From: Paraburkholderia caffeinilytica
GTDB lineage: Bacteria; Pseudomonadota; Gammaproteobacteria; Burkholderiales; Burkholderiaceae
DNA length: 64,000 nt
Direction of reading: 5' to 3'
Assembly (NCBI RefSeq): GCF_003368325.1
Contig: NZ_CP031467.1
Span: forward strand, 2,542,001 to 2,606,000
This document shows positions 20,939-31,413 of the stretch, in pieces (position 1 is the stretch's first letter; the number at the start of each line of letters is the position of its first letter). Both the position numbers and the translations under genes were made by a program. Below the pieces are notes generated by a model. It was not told the origin of the DNA. It worked only from the letters and a program-made list of their open reading frames with translations, and did not search any database.

Positions 20939-22165
20939 TCAGGACCGTATCGCGGAGCCGCCCGCATCCTGTGCGAGCCGTGCGTTTTGCGCCGAACGGC
21001 GGCGCGCATTCAGTTTCTTCAACCAGATCAGCAGTCCTGTCGCGCTCAGCACGGCGACCATAATCCCCACCGCGCTAATCAGAATCCGCCCGCCGAGACC
21101 GAGGATACGTCCCGAGTGCAATGGGAATTGCACCTGCATGAAGATGTCGCCCGCCGTGCCTCTGCCGGGAATCTGTGCGCCGAGCAGCTTGCCGGTGGCC
21201 GCGTCCCAATACATCCACGGATTGCCGAGGCCGATATCGCCGTGATCGTTACCGGCTGCGTAGAAACCGACGCCGTAGGCGTGCAGGTATTCCGCGTAGT
21301 AGAGGCCGCCCGGCGGCACCTTCAGGTTCTGCGCTTTACCGGCCTGCACGGCCAGCTGCACGACGCGCTCACGGCTCAGCAACTGGTCGCCGGGTTGTGG
21401 TGCGCGCAGGATTTCGGGGTTGTTGACCGGATTGGGTGTGAGCGTCGAGAACAGCGACACGATTGGCCGAACGACCGGCGCCGAGAGATTCATCGATACC
21501 GACGTTAGCGCGACGATGACCAGCAAGCTCCAGATCCACACACCGCCCGACCGGTGCAGATCGAAGGTGAGCGCATAGCCGCCACGCCCCAACCGGAACG
21601 CGAACGACTTGCGCCATGCCTTGAGGCTCGGAAACGACAGCCATAGGGCGACCACGCTATCGAATAGCCACACGATCCCAACGATGCCCATCAACCACGT
21701 GCCGATATCGATACCGCCGGTGAACGGCAATTGCAGCGTGTAGTGCAGCTTGTAGATGAACGGAATCAGATTGAGCCGCGCGAGCGAAACGGCGCCCCAT
21801 TCGCGCCGCCCCTGGATGCCGCCGGTGACGGGGTCGACGGCAATCTGGTTGAAGTCGAGCGGGTAAGGCTGCTGCGTGACGGGGTTGAGGCGCGGCAGCA
21901 CCATCATCTGCAGCGTGTGACCGGGTTCGACGGCGAGCGGCAGATATGTCACCTGCAGGCGCGGATCAGCCGCTTCGACGCGACGTGCCAACTCGAGTCC
22001 CGATAGCGCCGGGCCGGCGGTGCGCGCTTTGAAGAACGACGGGTTCAGCGCCGCATCGAGTTCGTGGTCCCACGCGATGATCGCGCCTGTCAGGCCGGCG
22101 ACGAATAGAAACAACGCAATGGCGACACCGAACCAGCGATGCAGGCGAACGAACTGCCGCCTCAT
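20939..22165 (-). CDS. PepSY-associated TM protein, probable iron/siderophore reductase
   Basis: A 408-residue inner-membrane protein with four hydrophobic spans (near residues 12-32, 140-175, 205-228 and 360-385) and periplasmic PepSY regions. Conserved histidines lie next to the helices: LHRWFG at the N-terminus, KLHYTLQL, DLHRSGGVW and PLHSGRIL. This is the layout of PepSY_TM proteins such as FpvG and FoxB, which take part in iron release from siderophores. A Fur-box-like palindrome 60 bp upstream supports an iron role. No siderophore receptor is encoded beside it. Confidence 0.85.
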   Translation of the reverse strand: MRRQFVRLHRWFGVAIALFLFVAGLTGAIIAWDHELDAALNPSFFKARTAGPALSGLELARRVEAADPRLQVTYLPLAVEPGHTLQMMVLPRLNPVTQQPYPLDFNQIAVDPVTGGIQGRREWGAVSLARLNLIPFIYKLHYTLQLPFTGGIDIGTWLMGIVGIVWLFDSVVALWLSFPSLKAWRKSFAFRLGRGGYALTFDLHRSGGVWIWSLLVIVALTSVSMNLSAPVVRPIVSLFSTLTPNPVNNPEILRAPQPGDQLLSRERVVQLAVQAGKAQNLKVPPGGLYYAEYLHAYGVGFYAAGNDHGDIGLGNPWMYWDAATGKLLGAQIPGRGTAGDIFMQVQFPLHSGRILGLGGRILISAVGIMVAVLSATGLLIWLKKLNARRRSAQNARLAQDAGGSAIRS

Positions 22166-22224
22166 AAGTCAGCCGGCGGAATGGAAAACGAGGGGAAACG
22201 GCGAGTCACGGTGCTGGCATGTAA

Positions 22225-22241
22225 ATGGGAATTGTTCGCAT
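22225..22241 (-). promoter_or_regulatory. Putative Fur box upstream of the PepSY gene
   Basis: On the minus strand the sequence reads ATGCGAA-CAA-TTCCCAT, a 7-3-7 dyad with one mismatch. It fits the betaproteobacterial Fur pattern ATGnGAA-N3-TTCnCAT. It ends 60 bp before the ATG of the PepSY gene, a normal place for iron-dependent repression. Confidence 0.6.
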
Positions 22242-22324
22242 CTTATGTGAATCGGGTGGCTTGCCGCAAGTTTTTAGTAAGCGGTCGGCGCCGCGTGGAT
22301 CCGGCCTTCTGAAGACCGTTGGTG

Positions 22325-22355
22325 CAAAAAAAACGGCACCGAAGTGCCGTTTTTC
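22325..22355 (-). terminator. Intrinsic terminator (bidirectional)
   Basis: A 10-bp perfect stem, AAAACGGCAC with GTGCCGTTTT (22330-22339 and 22344-22353), closes a CGAA loop. Read leftward it is followed by eight T, ending the AI-2E permease transcript; rightward it also ends in TTTT. Confidence 0.85.
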
Positions 22356-22393
22356 GCCCGTCCGCCAAACCTGCGCCGCAGGCTGATTGGCGC

Positions 22394-23479
22394 TTACACC
22401 AGCCGCAGATAAATCAATTCCCGCTTGATGTACGCATAGAAGATCGGCGCCGCGATCACGCCGGGGAGACCGAATGCGGCCTCCATCACGAGCATCGCGA
22501 TCAGCAGTTCCCAGGCGCGTGCCTCGATCTGACCGCCGACGATGCGTGCATTCAGGAAGTACTCCAGCTTGTGAATCAGGATCAGGAATACCAACGACAT
22601 GACCGCCGCCGGAAAGCTCACCGAGAGCGCCACTGCGACGATGATCGTATTCGAGATCAGATTGCCGATCACCGGCAGCAAGCCGACGATGAACGTCACC
22701 AGCACCAGCGTTTTGGAGAGCGGCAGCGTGTCGTGAAAGATCGGCAGGACCACCAGCAGAAAGATGCCGGTGAAGATCGCATTGATCGCGGAAATCTTCA
22801 CCTGAGCGAATACGATGCGGCGGAAGGCGTCGGCGAAACGGGTCACGCGCGTGACGAACGCCGTGGAGAGCGGCAGCCGTTGCATATGCTTCTGCGCCCC
22901 GACCGCGATGATCGCGCCGATGATCATGCCGATCAGGATGTGCGTGAAACCACGCGCCGCAGTCTTGCCGCTTTGCTGCAGCATGTTTGCGTGCGTCTGC
23001 ATCAGCTCCGCCGCCTTGGTCTTCATCTGCTCGGTATCGACGGGCAGATAGTTGGCGACGAATTGCGGAATCCGGCCGCGCGCCTGGTCGATCAACTGCA
23101 TCGCCTGGTCGAGCAGTTTCTGCACGCTCGGGAAGTCGTTTTCGAAATGCTCGATGATGCCGAGCGTCAGCCCGGTCAGCGCGCCGACTATCACTGTCGA
23201 CAGAATCACCACCGCGAGCCAGCGCGCGCGCTGGCTCGACATATGCCGTTCGATGCGCGGCGCGATGGTGTGCACGAGTTGAAACACGAGCAGCCCGGCG
23301 AGCAAGGCGCCGAGCAGCTTTAGCTCGATGACCGCCCACATTCCGATCAGCATCAACGCGTAACTGCCGATTTCGACCGCCGAGAGATTCGGCAGGCTCA
23401 TGTCGCTAGTCAGCCTGACCGGGCGTGGGCGTAGGTCCTGCACTTGCCCGTCGTCGCGCGCCTGATTCCGCTTGGCCAT
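22394..23479 (-). CDS. AI-2E/PerM-family membrane permease
   Basis: A 361-residue protein with about eight hydrophobic helices. The conserved C-terminal half includes FIVGLLPVIGNLISNT and LEYFLNARIVGGQIEARAW, typical of the AI-2E transporter (UPF0118/PerM) family. Family members have been linked to autoinducer-2 export or sodium/proton exchange, so the substrate is open. It lies 34 bp downstream of uvrA in the same direction and ends at a strong terminator, so the two may share a transcript. Confidence 0.88.
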   Translation of the reverse strand: MAKRNQARDDGQVQDLRPRPVRLTSDMSLPNLSAVEIGSYALMLIGMWAVIELKLLGALLAGLLVFQLVHTIAPRIERHMSSQRARWLAVVILSTVIVGALTGLTLGIIEHFENDFPSVQKLLDQAMQLIDQARGRIPQFVANYLPVDTEQMKTKAAELMQTHANMLQQSGKTAARGFTHILIGMIIGAIIAVGAQKHMQRLPLSTAFVTRVTRFADAFRRIVFAQVKISAINAIFTGIFLLVVLPIFHDTLPLSKTLVLVTFIVGLLPVIGNLISNTIIVAVALSVSFPAAVMSLVFLILIHKLEYFLNARIVGGQIEARAWELLIAMLVMEAAFGLPGVIAAPIFYAYIKRELIYLRLV

Positions 23480-23513
23480 GGCTTATTCCGTCTCCAACCC
23501 GTGTTGTGCAGCG

Positions 23514-26387
23514 TTACTTTCTACTGGCAGTGCGTTTCAGCAGAGGCGCCAGATACTTACCGGTAAAACTTGCCTTCGACCTGGCAACCTGCTCCGGCGT
23601 GCCTTGCGCGATGATCTGACCGCCGCCGGCTCCGCCTTCGGGGCCGAGATCGATGACCCAGTCGGCGGTCTTTATTACATCGAGATTATGCTCGATGATC
23701 ACGACGGTATTACCCTGGTCTCGCAAACGATGAATAACTTCCAGCAGCAGTGCGATGTCGTGAAAGTGCAGACCGGTGGTCGGCTCGTCGAGAATGTATA
23801 GCGTGCGACCGGTGTCGCGCTTGCTCAGTTCCAAAGAAAGTTTGACGCGCTGGGCCTCGCCGCCCGACAGGGTCGTGGCCGACTGGCCCAGCCGGATATA
23901 GCCGAGACCCACGTCCAGCAAGGTTTTCAGCTTGCGCGCGACGACCGGTACCGGCTTGAAGAACTCGTAGGCGCTCTCCACCGTCATGTCGAGAACTTCG
24001 CTGATGTTCTTGCCTTTGTACTGCACGTCGAGCGTTTCGCGGTTGTAGCGCTTGCCGTGGCAGACGTCGCAGGGCACGTACACGTCCGGCAAAAAGTGCA
24101 TTTCCACCTTGAGCACGCCGTCGCCCTGGCAGGATTCGCAGCGGCCGCCCTTCACGTTGAACGAGAAGCGGCCCGCTTCGTAGCCGCGTTCTTTCGCCGA
24201 CGGCACGCCCGCGAACAGTTCGCGGATCGGCGTGAAGAGGCCCGTGTAGGTGGCCGGATTCGAGCGCGGCGTGCGGCCGATCGGCGACTGGTCGACGTTG
24301 ATGACCTTGTCGAAATGCTCCAGACCTTCGATCGATTCGTACGGCGCCGGCTCGGTGGACGAGCCATACAGGTGATGCGCCACCGCGTGGTACAGCGTGT
24401 CGTTGATCAGCGTGGACTTGCCCGAACCGGATACGCCGGTCACACAGGTCAGCAGGCCGACCGGCAGATCCAGCGAGACGTGCTGCAGATTGTTGCCGTA
24501 CGCCTCGACGATGCGCAAACGCCGCTCGTCCGGTTCCTTGCGCTCGTCCGGGAATTCGATGTTGCGGGCGCCGGACATGTATTGCCCGGTCATCGATGCC
24601 GCGTTCGCCTCGACCTGCTTGGGCGTGCCTTCGGCGATCACCATGCCGCCGTGCTCGCCCGCGCCCGGCCCCATGTCGACCACGTAGTCGGCCATGCGAA
24701 TCATGTCTTCATCGTGCTCGACGACGATCACCGAGTTGCCCAGGTCGCGCAAGTGCTTGAGCGTGGCGATCAGCCGGTCGTTGTCGCGCTGATGCAGACC
24801 GATCGACGGCTCGTCCAGCACGTACATCACGCCGGTCAAACCGGAGCCGATCTGCGAGGCGAGGCGAATCCGCTGCGCTTCGCCGCCCGACAGCGTTTCC
24901 GCGCTGCGCTCCAGCGACAGGTAATCGAGCCCGACGTTATTCAGGAACATCAGGCGCGCGACGATTTCCTTGACCACCTTATCGGCGATCTCGCGCTTCG
25001 AGCCTTCGAGCCGCAGCGTCTGGAAATAGCCGAGCGCGTCGCGCAACGGCCAGCCGCTGATTTCGAAGATGCCGCGCGCGTCGCTGTTCGAACCGATCCG
25101 CACGAAGCGCGCTTCGCGGCGCAGCCGCGTGCCGGCGCAAGCGGGGCAGGGCTGGTTGTTCTGATACTTGGCGAGTTCTTCGCGCACCGCGACCGAATCG
25201 GTCTCGCGGTAACGCCGCTCCAGATTCGGGATGATCCCTTCGAACACATGCTCGCGCACGGACGTGCGGCCGCGCTCGTTGATGTACGAGAACGGAATTT
25301 CCTGCTTGCCCGAACCGAACAGCAGAATCTTGCGGACTTTCTCCGGCAGGTCTTCGACTGCCGTGTCGATGTCGAACTCGTAGAACGCCGCGAGACTTTG
25401 CAGCATCTGGAAGTAGAACTGGTTACGCCGGTCCCAGCCCTTCACCGCGCCCGCCGCCAGCGACAGCGACGGATGCGCGACGACCCGCTTCGGATCGAAG
25501 AAGGTGATCTGGCCGAGGCCGTCGCATTCCGGGCACGCGCCCATCGGGTTGTTGAACGAGAAGAGGCGCGGCTCCAACTCCTGCAGCGAGTACGAACAGA
25601 CCGGGCAGGCGAACTTCGAGCTGAACAGATGCTCCTTGTCCGTATCCATTTCCAGCGCGATCGCGCGGCCGTCGGCGAGACGCAGTGCCGTTTCGAACGA
25701 TTCGGCGAGGCGCTGCTTCATATCGCCGCGCACTTTCAAACGGTCGACGACCACGTCGATGGTGTGCTTGTCGTTTTTCTTGAGCTTCGGCAGCGAGTCG
25801 ACTTCATAGATTTTCGCGACGCCTTCGTTGGCGGTGCCGCCGCCCGAGCGGACGCGAAAACGGATGAAGCCCTGCGCCTGCATTTCCTCGAAGAGTTCGA
25901 CGTGCTCGCCTTTGCGGTTCGCCACCACCGGCGCGAGGATCATCAGCCGGGTCTCTTCCGGCAAGGCGAGCGCCGCGTCGACCATTTGCGAGACGCTTTG
26001 CGCTTCCAGCGGAATTTCGTGGTCCGGACAGTACGGCGTGCCGACGCGGGCGAACAGCAGCCGCAGATAGTCGTGAATTTCGGTGACGGTGCCGACCGTG
26101 GAACGCGGATTGTGCGAGGTCGCCTTCTGTTCGATCGAGATCGCGGGCGACAGGCCCTCGATCAGATCGACGTCCGGCTTTTCCATCAATTGCAGGAACT
26201 GGCGGGCGTAGGCGGAGAGACTTTCCACGTAGCGCCGCTGTCCTTCCGCATAGAGCGTGTCGAACGCCAGCGACGATTTACCCGAGCCGGATAGGCCGGT
26301 AATCACGACGAGCTTGTGACGTGGGAGGTCGAGATTGACGTTCTTCAGGTTGTGGGTGCGAGCCCCACGGATACGGATTTGTTCCAC
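23514..26387 (-). CDS. uvrA: Excinuclease ABC subunit A
   Basis: UvrA is the damage-recognising ATPase of nucleotide excision repair. At 957 residues it has the full length. Two ABC modules are visible: Walker A GLSGSGKS (31-38) and GVSGSGKST in the second half, with [16 protein letters not shown] and [16 protein letters not shown] signatures. Zinc modules are CPVC/CPEC and CESC/CDVC. The C-terminus ends KRTASRK. It is divergent from the YajR-like permease with a 283-bp gap in which I see no convincing LexA box. Confidence 0.98.
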   Translation of the reverse strand: MEQIRIRGARTHNLKNVNLDLPRHKLVVITGLSGSGKSSLAFDTLYAEGQRRYVESLSAYARQFLQLMEKPDVDLIEGLSPAISIEQKATSHNPRSTVGTVTEIHDYLRLLFARVGTPYCPDHEIPLEAQSVSQMVDAALALPEETRLMILAPVVANRKGEHVELFEEMQAQGFIRFRVRSGGGTANEGVAKIYEVDSLPKLKKNDKHTIDVVVDRLKVRGDMKQRLAESFETALRLADGRAIALEMDTDKEHLFSSKFACPVCSYSLQELEPRLFSFNNPMGACPECDGLGQITFFDPKRVVAHPSLSLAAGAVKGWDRRNQFYFQMLQSLAAFYEFDIDTAVEDLPEKVRKILLFGSGKQEIPFSYINERGRTSVREHVFEGIIPNLERRYRETDSVAVREELAKYQNNQPCPACAGTRLRREARFVRIGSNSDARGIFEISGWPLRDALGYFQTLRLEGSKREIADKVVKEIVARLMFLNNVGLDYLSLERSAETLSGGEAQRIRLASQIGSGLTGVMYVLDEPSIGLHQRDNDRLIATLKHLRDLGNSVIVVEHDEDMIRMADYVVDMGPGAGEHGGMVIAEGTPKQVEANAASMTGQYMSGARNIEFPDERKEPDERRLRIVEAYGNNLQHVSLDLPVGLLTCVTGVSGSGKSTLINDTLYHAVAHHLYGSSTEPAPYESIEGLEHFDKVINVDQSPIGRTPRSNPATYTGLFTPIRELFAGVPSAKERGYEAGRFSFNVKGGRCESCQGDGVLKVEMHFLPDVYVPCDVCHGKRYNRETLDVQYKGKNISEVLDMTVESAYEFFKPVPVVARKLKTLLDVGLGYIRLGQSATTLSGGEAQRVKLSLELSKRDTGRTLYILDEPTTGLHFHDIALLLEVIHRLRDQGNTVVIIEHNLDVIKTADWVIDLGPEGGAGGGQIIAQGTPEQVARSKASFTGKYLAPLLKRTASRK

Positions 26388-26670
26388 GCGTTATTCCAAG
26401 ACTTGGCCCGTGACCTGGCGGAAAGAGGAAGAGGCTAAACCTGCTACTATAACGACTTTTCAAGACCGCCGTTACGGCTTCCTGACAGCCCGAAGAAGGT
26501 GCGAGGCAAGCTGTAAGGCAGCGGTCCAGCGCTGCGGGAAAGAGGTCTAACTGGGGCCATTTTCCGCGAGTACAAGGCGCCGCGAGGCGCCGGACGAGCG
26601 TCTGGCAAGGCCGCCGGCCCGAACGCCGCGCCGTATGTTTGCCGCCCCGCTCATTCAAAGAACGCTCCCG

Positions 26671-27858
26671 ATGTCCAATCCGTCCGCTACATCCTCACGC
26701 ATGAGCGCGCCTGAAATGCGCGCGACCGTGTCGCTCGCCGCGATCTTCGCGCTGCGCATGCTCGGTCTCTTCATGATCATGCCGGTGTTCTCGATCTACG
26801 CGAAGACCATTCCCGGCGGCGACAACGTGCTGCTGGTGGGGATCGCGCTCGGTGCGTACGGCGTGACGCAGTCGATGCTGTACATCTTCTACGGCTGGAT
26901 TTCCGACAAGGTCGGCCGCAAACCGGTCATTGCGACCGGGCTCCTGATTTTCGCGCTCGGCAGCTTCGTCGCGGCGGGCGCGCACGACATGACGTGGATC
27001 ATCGTCGGCCGGGTGATTCAGGGCATGGGTGCGGTGTCGTCCGCGGTGATCGCGTTTATCGCCGACCTCACCGCCGAAGAGCATCGCACCAAGGCGATGG
27101 CGATGGTCGGCGGGAGTATCGGGGTTTCGTTCGCGGTGGCGATCGTCGGTGCGCCGATCGTGTTCCAGTGGGTCGGCATGAGCGGCTTGTTCACGCTGGT
27201 CGGCATTTTCTCGATTCTGGCGATCGGCCTCGTGCTGTGGGTCGTGCCGGATGCGCCCAAGCCTGTGCACGTGCGCGCGCCGTTCGCCGAGGTGCTGCAT
27301 AACGTCGAACTGCTGCGCCTGAACTTCGGCGTGCTCGTGCTGCACGCCACGCAAACCGCGCTGTTCCTCGTCGTGCCGCGCATTCTCGAAGCCGGCGGCC
27401 TGCCGGTCGCGTCGCACTGGAAGGTGTATTTGCCGGTGATGGGCCTCTCCTTCGTGATGATGGTGCCGGCGATCATCGCCGCGGAAAAACGCGGAAAAAT
27501 GAAAATCGTGCTGCTGTCCGCGATCGGTCTTATCCTGATCGGACAGTTGTTGTTGGGCGTCGCACCGCATACGATTCTGAGTGTGGCGGCGATCCTCTTT
27601 GTGTACTTTCTCGGCTTCAATATTCTCGAAGCGTCGCAGCCTTCGCTGGTGTCGAAACTGGCGCCGGGAACCCGCAAGGGCGCGGCGGCCGGCGTGTACA
27701 ACACCACTCAGTCGATCGGTCTTGCGCTGGGCGGCGTGATCGGCGGCTGGCTGCTGAAAGTGGACGGTCAGAGCGCCGTTTTCTTTACATGCTCGGGCCT
27801 TGTTTTGTGCTGGCTTATAATCGCCGCACAGATGAAACAGCCGCCGCGCAAGGCGTAA
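26671..27858 (+). CDS. YajR-like major facilitator transporter
   Basis: A 395-residue, 12-helix MFS permease. Motif A is GWISDKVGRKPVI. The stretches RRATVSL-like MRATVSLAAIFALRMLGLFMI, RVIQGMGAVSSAVIAFIADLT and EHRTKAMAM match E. coli YajR closely. Unlike YajR it ends soon after helix 12 (MKQPPRKA) and lacks the C-terminal YAM domain. The substrate is unknown. The start at 26671 (MSNPSATSS) is preferred over 26635. ssb follows 124 bp later. Confidence 0.88.
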   Translation: MSNPSATSSRMSAPEMRATVSLAAIFALRMLGLFMIMPVFSIYAKTIPGGDNVLLVGIALGAYGVTQSMLYIFYGWISDKVGRKPVIATGLLIFALGSFVAAGAHDMTWIIVGRVIQGMGAVSSAVIAFIADLTAEEHRTKAMAMVGGSIGVSFAVAIVGAPIVFQWVGMSGLFTLVGIFSILAIGLVLWVVPDAPKPVHVRAPFAEVLHNVELLRLNFGVLVLHATQTALFLVVPRILEAGGLPVASHWKVYLPVMGLSFVMMVPAIIAAEKRGKMKIVLLSAIGLILIGQLLLGVAPHTILSVAAILFVYFLGFNILEASQPSLVSKLAPGTRKGAAAGVYNTTQSIGLALGGVIGGWLLKVDGQSAVFFTCSGLVLCWLIIAAQMKQPPRKA

Positions 27859-27982
27859 AAAGGCTTACTCAGAACTCACCCGGCGGCGGGCAGAGGCGCA
27901 GTTCTGGTCTCCGGCCTGCCGGCCATGAGACGCGAACCGTGTGTTGCCGCGCCGCCCGTAACAGAATCAACAGGAGAAACTC

Positions 27983-28522
27983 ATGGCATCCGTGAACAAG
28001 GTCATTCTCGTCGGCAATCTCGGAGCCGATCCGGAAGTCCGTTATCTTCCGAGCGGCGACGCACTGGCGAACATCCGCCTTGCGACAACGGATCGGTACA
28101 AGGACAAAGCGTCCGGCGAATTCAAGGAAGCAACCGAGTGGCACCGCGTGGTGTTCTTCGGCCGCCTCGCTGAAATCGTGTCCGAATATCTGAAGAAAGG
28201 CTCGTCGGTGTACCTCGAAGGGCGCATTCGCACGCGCAAGTGGCAGGCACAGGACGGCACCGACCGTTACTCGACGGAAATCGTCGCCGAGCAGATGCAA
28301 ATGCTGGGTGGCCGTGGCGGCTCGGCGGGCGGCGGCGGTGGCGATGAAGGCGGTTACAGCCGCGGTGAGCCGTCGGAGCGTAGTGGCGGCGGTGGTGGCG
28401 GCCGTGCGGTTTCGGGTGGCGGTGCTTCGCGTGGCGGCAGCGGTGGTGGCGGTGGTGCGAGCCGTCCGAGCGCGCCGGCCGGCGGTGGGTTTGATGAGAT
28501 GGATGACGATATTCCGTTCTGA
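27983..28522 (+). CDS. ssb: Single-stranded DNA-binding protein
   Basis: The 179-residue protein has an N-terminal OB fold ([21 protein letters not shown] through [15 protein letters not shown], about 1-112), a Gly/Ser/Arg-rich flexible linker, and the acidic tip DDDIPF that recruits repair and replication partners. An AGGAGAAA Shine-Dalgarno precedes the ATG. Confidence 0.98.
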   Translation: MASVNKVILVGNLGADPEVRYLPSGDALANIRLATTDRYKDKASGEFKEATEWHRVVFFGRLAEIVSEYLKKGSSVYLEGRIRTRKWQAQDGTDRYSTEIVAEQMQMLGGRGGSAGGGGGDEGGYSRGEPSERSGGGGGGRAVSGGGASRGGSGGGGGASRPSAPAGGGFDEMDDDIPF

Positions 28523-28548
28523 TCAACCCGCACGCGAATTAACCGATG

Positions 28549-28580
28549 CAAAAAACCCCGCTCAAAAGGCGGGGTTTTTA
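28549..28580. terminator. Intrinsic terminator after ssb (bidirectional)
   Basis: A stem AAAAACCCCGC with GCGGGGTTTTT (28551-28561 and 28569-28579) closes a 7-nt loop. T-runs occur on both strands, so it can end ssb rightward and the DUF4239 gene leftward. Confidence 0.9.
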
Positions 28581-28666
28581 TTTGCACCTGAGCATCTGCA
28601 AGACGGAAAGAAGTGCGTGTTGTACACACGCAGCGCAGATAACTCCACCGCCAAAACCAAAAACCG

Positions 28667-29467
28667 TCACCGCCTGAGGTGCTCCAGCGCATCTCTCATC
28701 GGCAAACTGGAAACGACAATCGGGCCGCTGAACGGCGTATCCAGATCGACGATCACGTAGATGGCAGACGCAATCGATACTGCCCCAAGCGAGATCGTCA
28801 CCAGCGCCAACGCATTGCGCGGCGCGATTAACCCGAAGCTGAGAAAAATCACGCACAACCAGAACGTCAGCGTCATCAAAAAAGGCATGGAAATTGAGCT
28901 GTGCGCCTCCTCGATGATTTTCCATCGAGCATCCACAGTTCGCCGATATTGCGTCAAGGCGTCATCGAGCGCGCGCTGTTGTAACGGATCATGCGCCCGC
29001 AATTGCCGCAACTGCCTGCCCACCGCAGTCAGCATGTCGCCGAGTCGCACGTTCTCCAGCCTCTGCGAGTTGTCCTGCGTTCCGATGTTCCGCGGATAAT
29101 CACCGGCAGGAGCCGGCTCGGCGGGCCAAGTCGATGCAATCGCGGCCGCGGTGTACATGCGCAGCAGGCGCCGGGCCTCATCGGTATCGCTGCCGTATTC
29201 CCGCAGGGTCGTGTCGAACTCGATCAGGTCAGCCGCATAGGTGCGCAAATCATTCGACTCGGTATCGAAGCTGGATTTCGCGGATGCCGTCATCAACCCG
29301 AGCACCAAAGCGGCAAACGTGACCAGCATGCCGATAACCAGCTGGATGAGTTGCACGGTTTCGTGCGCCTTGTGCTCCTCGGGCAGCAACGGTCGCACCC
29401 ACACGCCCAGGCCGGTTCCGATCAGCAATAAAGCGAAAACCAGTAGAGCCGAGCCTATTTCTGACAT
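28667..29467 (-). CDS. DUF4239 (bestrophin-like) membrane protein
   Basis: A 266-residue integral membrane protein. Two N-terminal helices (about 6-24 and 42-62, the second followed by GLMTASAKSSFDTE) and two C-terminal helices (about 195-218 and 225-245) flank a soluble helical region. This is the DUF4239 layout. The SSFDTESNDLRTYAADLIEFD segment is the recognisable part. Function unknown, possibly a channel. A GGAGC Shine-Dalgarno lies 8 nt before the ATG. It is divergent from the chemoreceptor gene. Confidence 0.8.
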   Translation of the reverse strand: MSEIGSALLVFALLLIGTGLGVWVRPLLPEEHKAHETVQLIQLVIGMLVTFAALVLGLMTASAKSSFDTESNDLRTYAADLIEFDTTLREYGSDTDEARRLLRMYTAAAIASTWPAEPAPAGDYPRNIGTQDNSQRLENVRLGDMLTAVGRQLRQLRAHDPLQQRALDDALTQYRRTVDARWKIIEEAHSSISMPFLMTLTFWLCVIFLSFGLIAPRNALALVTISLGAVSIASAIYVIVDLDTPFSGPIVVSSLPMRDALEHLRR

Positions 29468-29772
29468 AGAAATGCTCCGGGGACGCGTGCCTCGTCACTT
29501 TCCACCAACCGCTGCTTGCCGACCACCCGGGTAGTCCCGCAAATGCCCCTGCTTGAACATCGGCTGACTTCCGCTCGGATATTGATGTATCGCAAACGTA
29601 TGCGCCATCAACCATAAAGTTTTCCGCAACGCCGCCGTAGACCATTTATGTGGCGTTCGCTTAAATTTTGAACAAAAGTTGCGGACCTGGCCGTATGGGC
29701 TTGGGCGCAGCACGCGTGGCCGAGGCTCGCTTTCTGAACGGTCGGTCAGGCAGCCCAATGGAGACCAGCCCG
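29468..29772. other. Divergent promoter region, DUF4239 / chemoreceptor
   Basis: A 305-bp region without a supported gene. It contains a FliA-type promoter at 29615-29641 directed at the chemoreceptor. I see no clear sigma-70 promoter for the DUF4239 gene. Confidence 0.65.
29615..29641 (+). promoter_or_regulatory. Putative sigma-28 (FliA) promoter for the chemoreceptor
   Basis: TAAAGTTT (29615-29622), an 11-bp spacer and GCCGTAGA (29634-29641). The -35 half matches the TAAAGTTT-N11-GCCGATAA consensus in all eight positions, the spacing is exact, and the -10 half matches GCCG plus the final A. Transcription would start near 29648, about 125 nt before the chemoreceptor ATG, placing it in the flagellar/chemotaxis regulon. 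Confidence 0.7.
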
Positions 29773-31413
29773 ATGCTGAAAAAACTGTCGATTCGAACCT
29801 CCCTCACCTTGATGATTGTGTTCTTCGGAGTGGTGCTGCTGTTCGGCGCCGCCGCCGGACTGCTGTCGTTGCGTTCGAGCAACGCGTCGCTGCAGCAGAT
29901 GTACACCGTGGACACGCCCGCAGTCGCCGACCTCGAAGGTAGCGCCGGACAGCTGCTGCGTTTGCGTCTGGCGCTGGCGACCTACGCATCGTTGGTCGAC
30001 CTGAACGATCAGGACGGTGCGAACGCGGTGCTCAAGCGATTTGATCAGTACCAGCAAGCATCGAACGATCGCCTTGCCCATTATGTGAGCCGCGCAAGCA
30101 CGGATGCCGACGAACAGCGCCTGATCAAGGACATGCAGGACAAGCGCGACACCTTCCTGCACGAGGGCGTCGATCCGGCGCTGGCCGCGCTCAAGTCCGG
30201 CGACAAGACCGCATTTGAGCAATTGCAGGCGCACAAGCTGCCGTCGCTCTATAGCGCGTACGAAAAGGCGATGCTGACGCTCGAGCAACTGCAACTCGAT
30301 CACGGCGCCCAGCGCTATCAGGACGCACAGGACCTGTTCTACGCGATCTGCGTTGCGGTGGCGATCGGCATGGGGTTGTCGCTGGTGGGCGCATGGATCG
30401 GCCGAGCGGTGATGGTGCGCGCGATTGTCAGTCCGGTCGACGCCACCATCGCGCAGTTCCAGCGGATTGCCAATGGCGATCTGACCAGCCCGATCGACGT
30501 GACGAGCAATAACGAAATGGGTCGTCTCGCGGCGGCCTTGCGCAAGATGCAGGACTCACTAATCGAGACGGTGAACGCTGTGCGTCACGGTACGGAATCC
30601 ATCGACACCGGCGTGAGCGAGATTGCGGCGGGCAATACGGATCTGTCGCAACGTACCGAGGAGCAGGCTGCGTCGCTCGAAGAAACGGCGGCCAGCATCG
30701 AGGAACTGACCTCGACCGTCAAACAGACGGCGGACAATGCGAAGCAGGCGAGCTCGCTGGCGCAGGGTGCATCGAGCCTCGCTGCACAGGGTGGCGATCT
30801 GACGGAGCAGGTAGTGGGCACGATGCATGGCATCGTCGACGACTCGCGGCGGATTGCCGACATTGTCGGCGTGATCGAAGGGATCGCTTTCCAGACCAAT
30901 ATTCTGGCGCTGAACGCGGCGGTCGAGGCGGCGCGCGCCGGCGAGCAGGGGCGTGGGTTTGCGGTGGTGGCGAGCGAAGTGCGGTCGCTGGCGCAGCGAA
31001 GCGCGGCGGCGGCGAAGGAGATCAAGGGCTTGATCGATGCTTCGACGGCGCGGGTGGAGGCGGGGTCGCAGTTGGTCGAGCGCTCGGGGTCGACGATGAC
31101 CGAGATTGTCGGGGCGATTTCTCGTGTGAGTTCGATCATGGGTGAGATCGCGGCTGCGGCGCTTGAGCAGAGCACCGGAATCGATCAGGTAAACCTGGCA
31201 GTCGCGCAGATGGATGAGGTGACGCAGCAGAATGCCGCGCTGGTTGAGCAGGCTGCTGCGGCGGCTAGTTCGCTGGAGGACCAGGCTCGCAGGTTGACTT
31301 CGGCGGTGGCTGTGTTTCAGACGGAGAGTGGGGCTTCTTCTTTTGCCGGGCGGCGCGGCAGTTCTGCCGCTGCGCCGGGGAAGGCTAATGCGCGTGAAGT
31401 TGTAGCGGCTTGA
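29773..31413 (+). CDS. Methyl-accepting chemotaxis protein (Tar-type)
   Basis: A 546-residue chemoreceptor. An N-terminal transmembrane helix (about 8-32) is followed by a four-helix-bundle periplasmic ligand domain, a second helix (about 190-215), HAMP, and the MA signalling domain with the hairpin tip [20 protein letters not shown] and [19 protein letters not shown]. No CheR-docking pentapeptide is seen at the C-terminus (REVVAA). ATG 29773 has GGAG nine nt upstream; ATG 29758 is an alternative. A FliA-type promoter precedes it. The ligand is unknown. Confidence 0.93.
   Translation: MLKKLSIRTSLTLMIVFFGVVLLFGAAAGLLSLRSSNASLQQMYTVDTPAVADLEGSAGQLLRLRLALATYASLVDLNDQDGANAVLKRFDQYQQASNDRLAHYVSRASTDADEQRLIKDMQDKRDTFLHEGVDPALAALKSGDKTAFEQLQAHKLPSLYSAYEKAMLTLEQLQLDHGAQRYQDAQDLFYAICVAVAIGMGLSLVGAWIGRAVMVRAIVSPVDATIAQFQRIANGDLTSPIDVTSNNEMGRLAAALRKMQDSLIETVNAVRHGTESIDTGVSEIAAGNTDLSQRTEEQAASLEETAASIEELTSTVKQTADNAKQASSLAQGASSLAAQGGDLTEQVVGTMHGIVDDSRRIADIVGVIEGIAFQTNILALNAAVEAARAGEQGRGFAVVASEVRSLAQRSAAAAKEIKGLIDASTARVEAGSQLVERSGSTMTEIVGAISRVSSIMGEIAAAALEQSTGIDQVNLAVAQMDEVTQQNAALVEQAAAAASSLEDQARRLTSAVAVFQTESGASSFAGRRGSSAAAPGKANAREVVAA

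Noticed and set aside
24057..26294. 745-codon rightward frame antisense to uvrA
   Set aside because: High-GC shadow of uvrA: Arg/Ala/Val-rich text without domains. The uvrA frame has all Walker, signature and zinc motifs.
26388..26670. LexA/SOS box upstream of uvrA
   Set aside because: Looked for CTGT-N8-ACAG in the divergent gap; only partial CTGTAAGGCAG and CTGACAG were seen, which do not fit the spacing.
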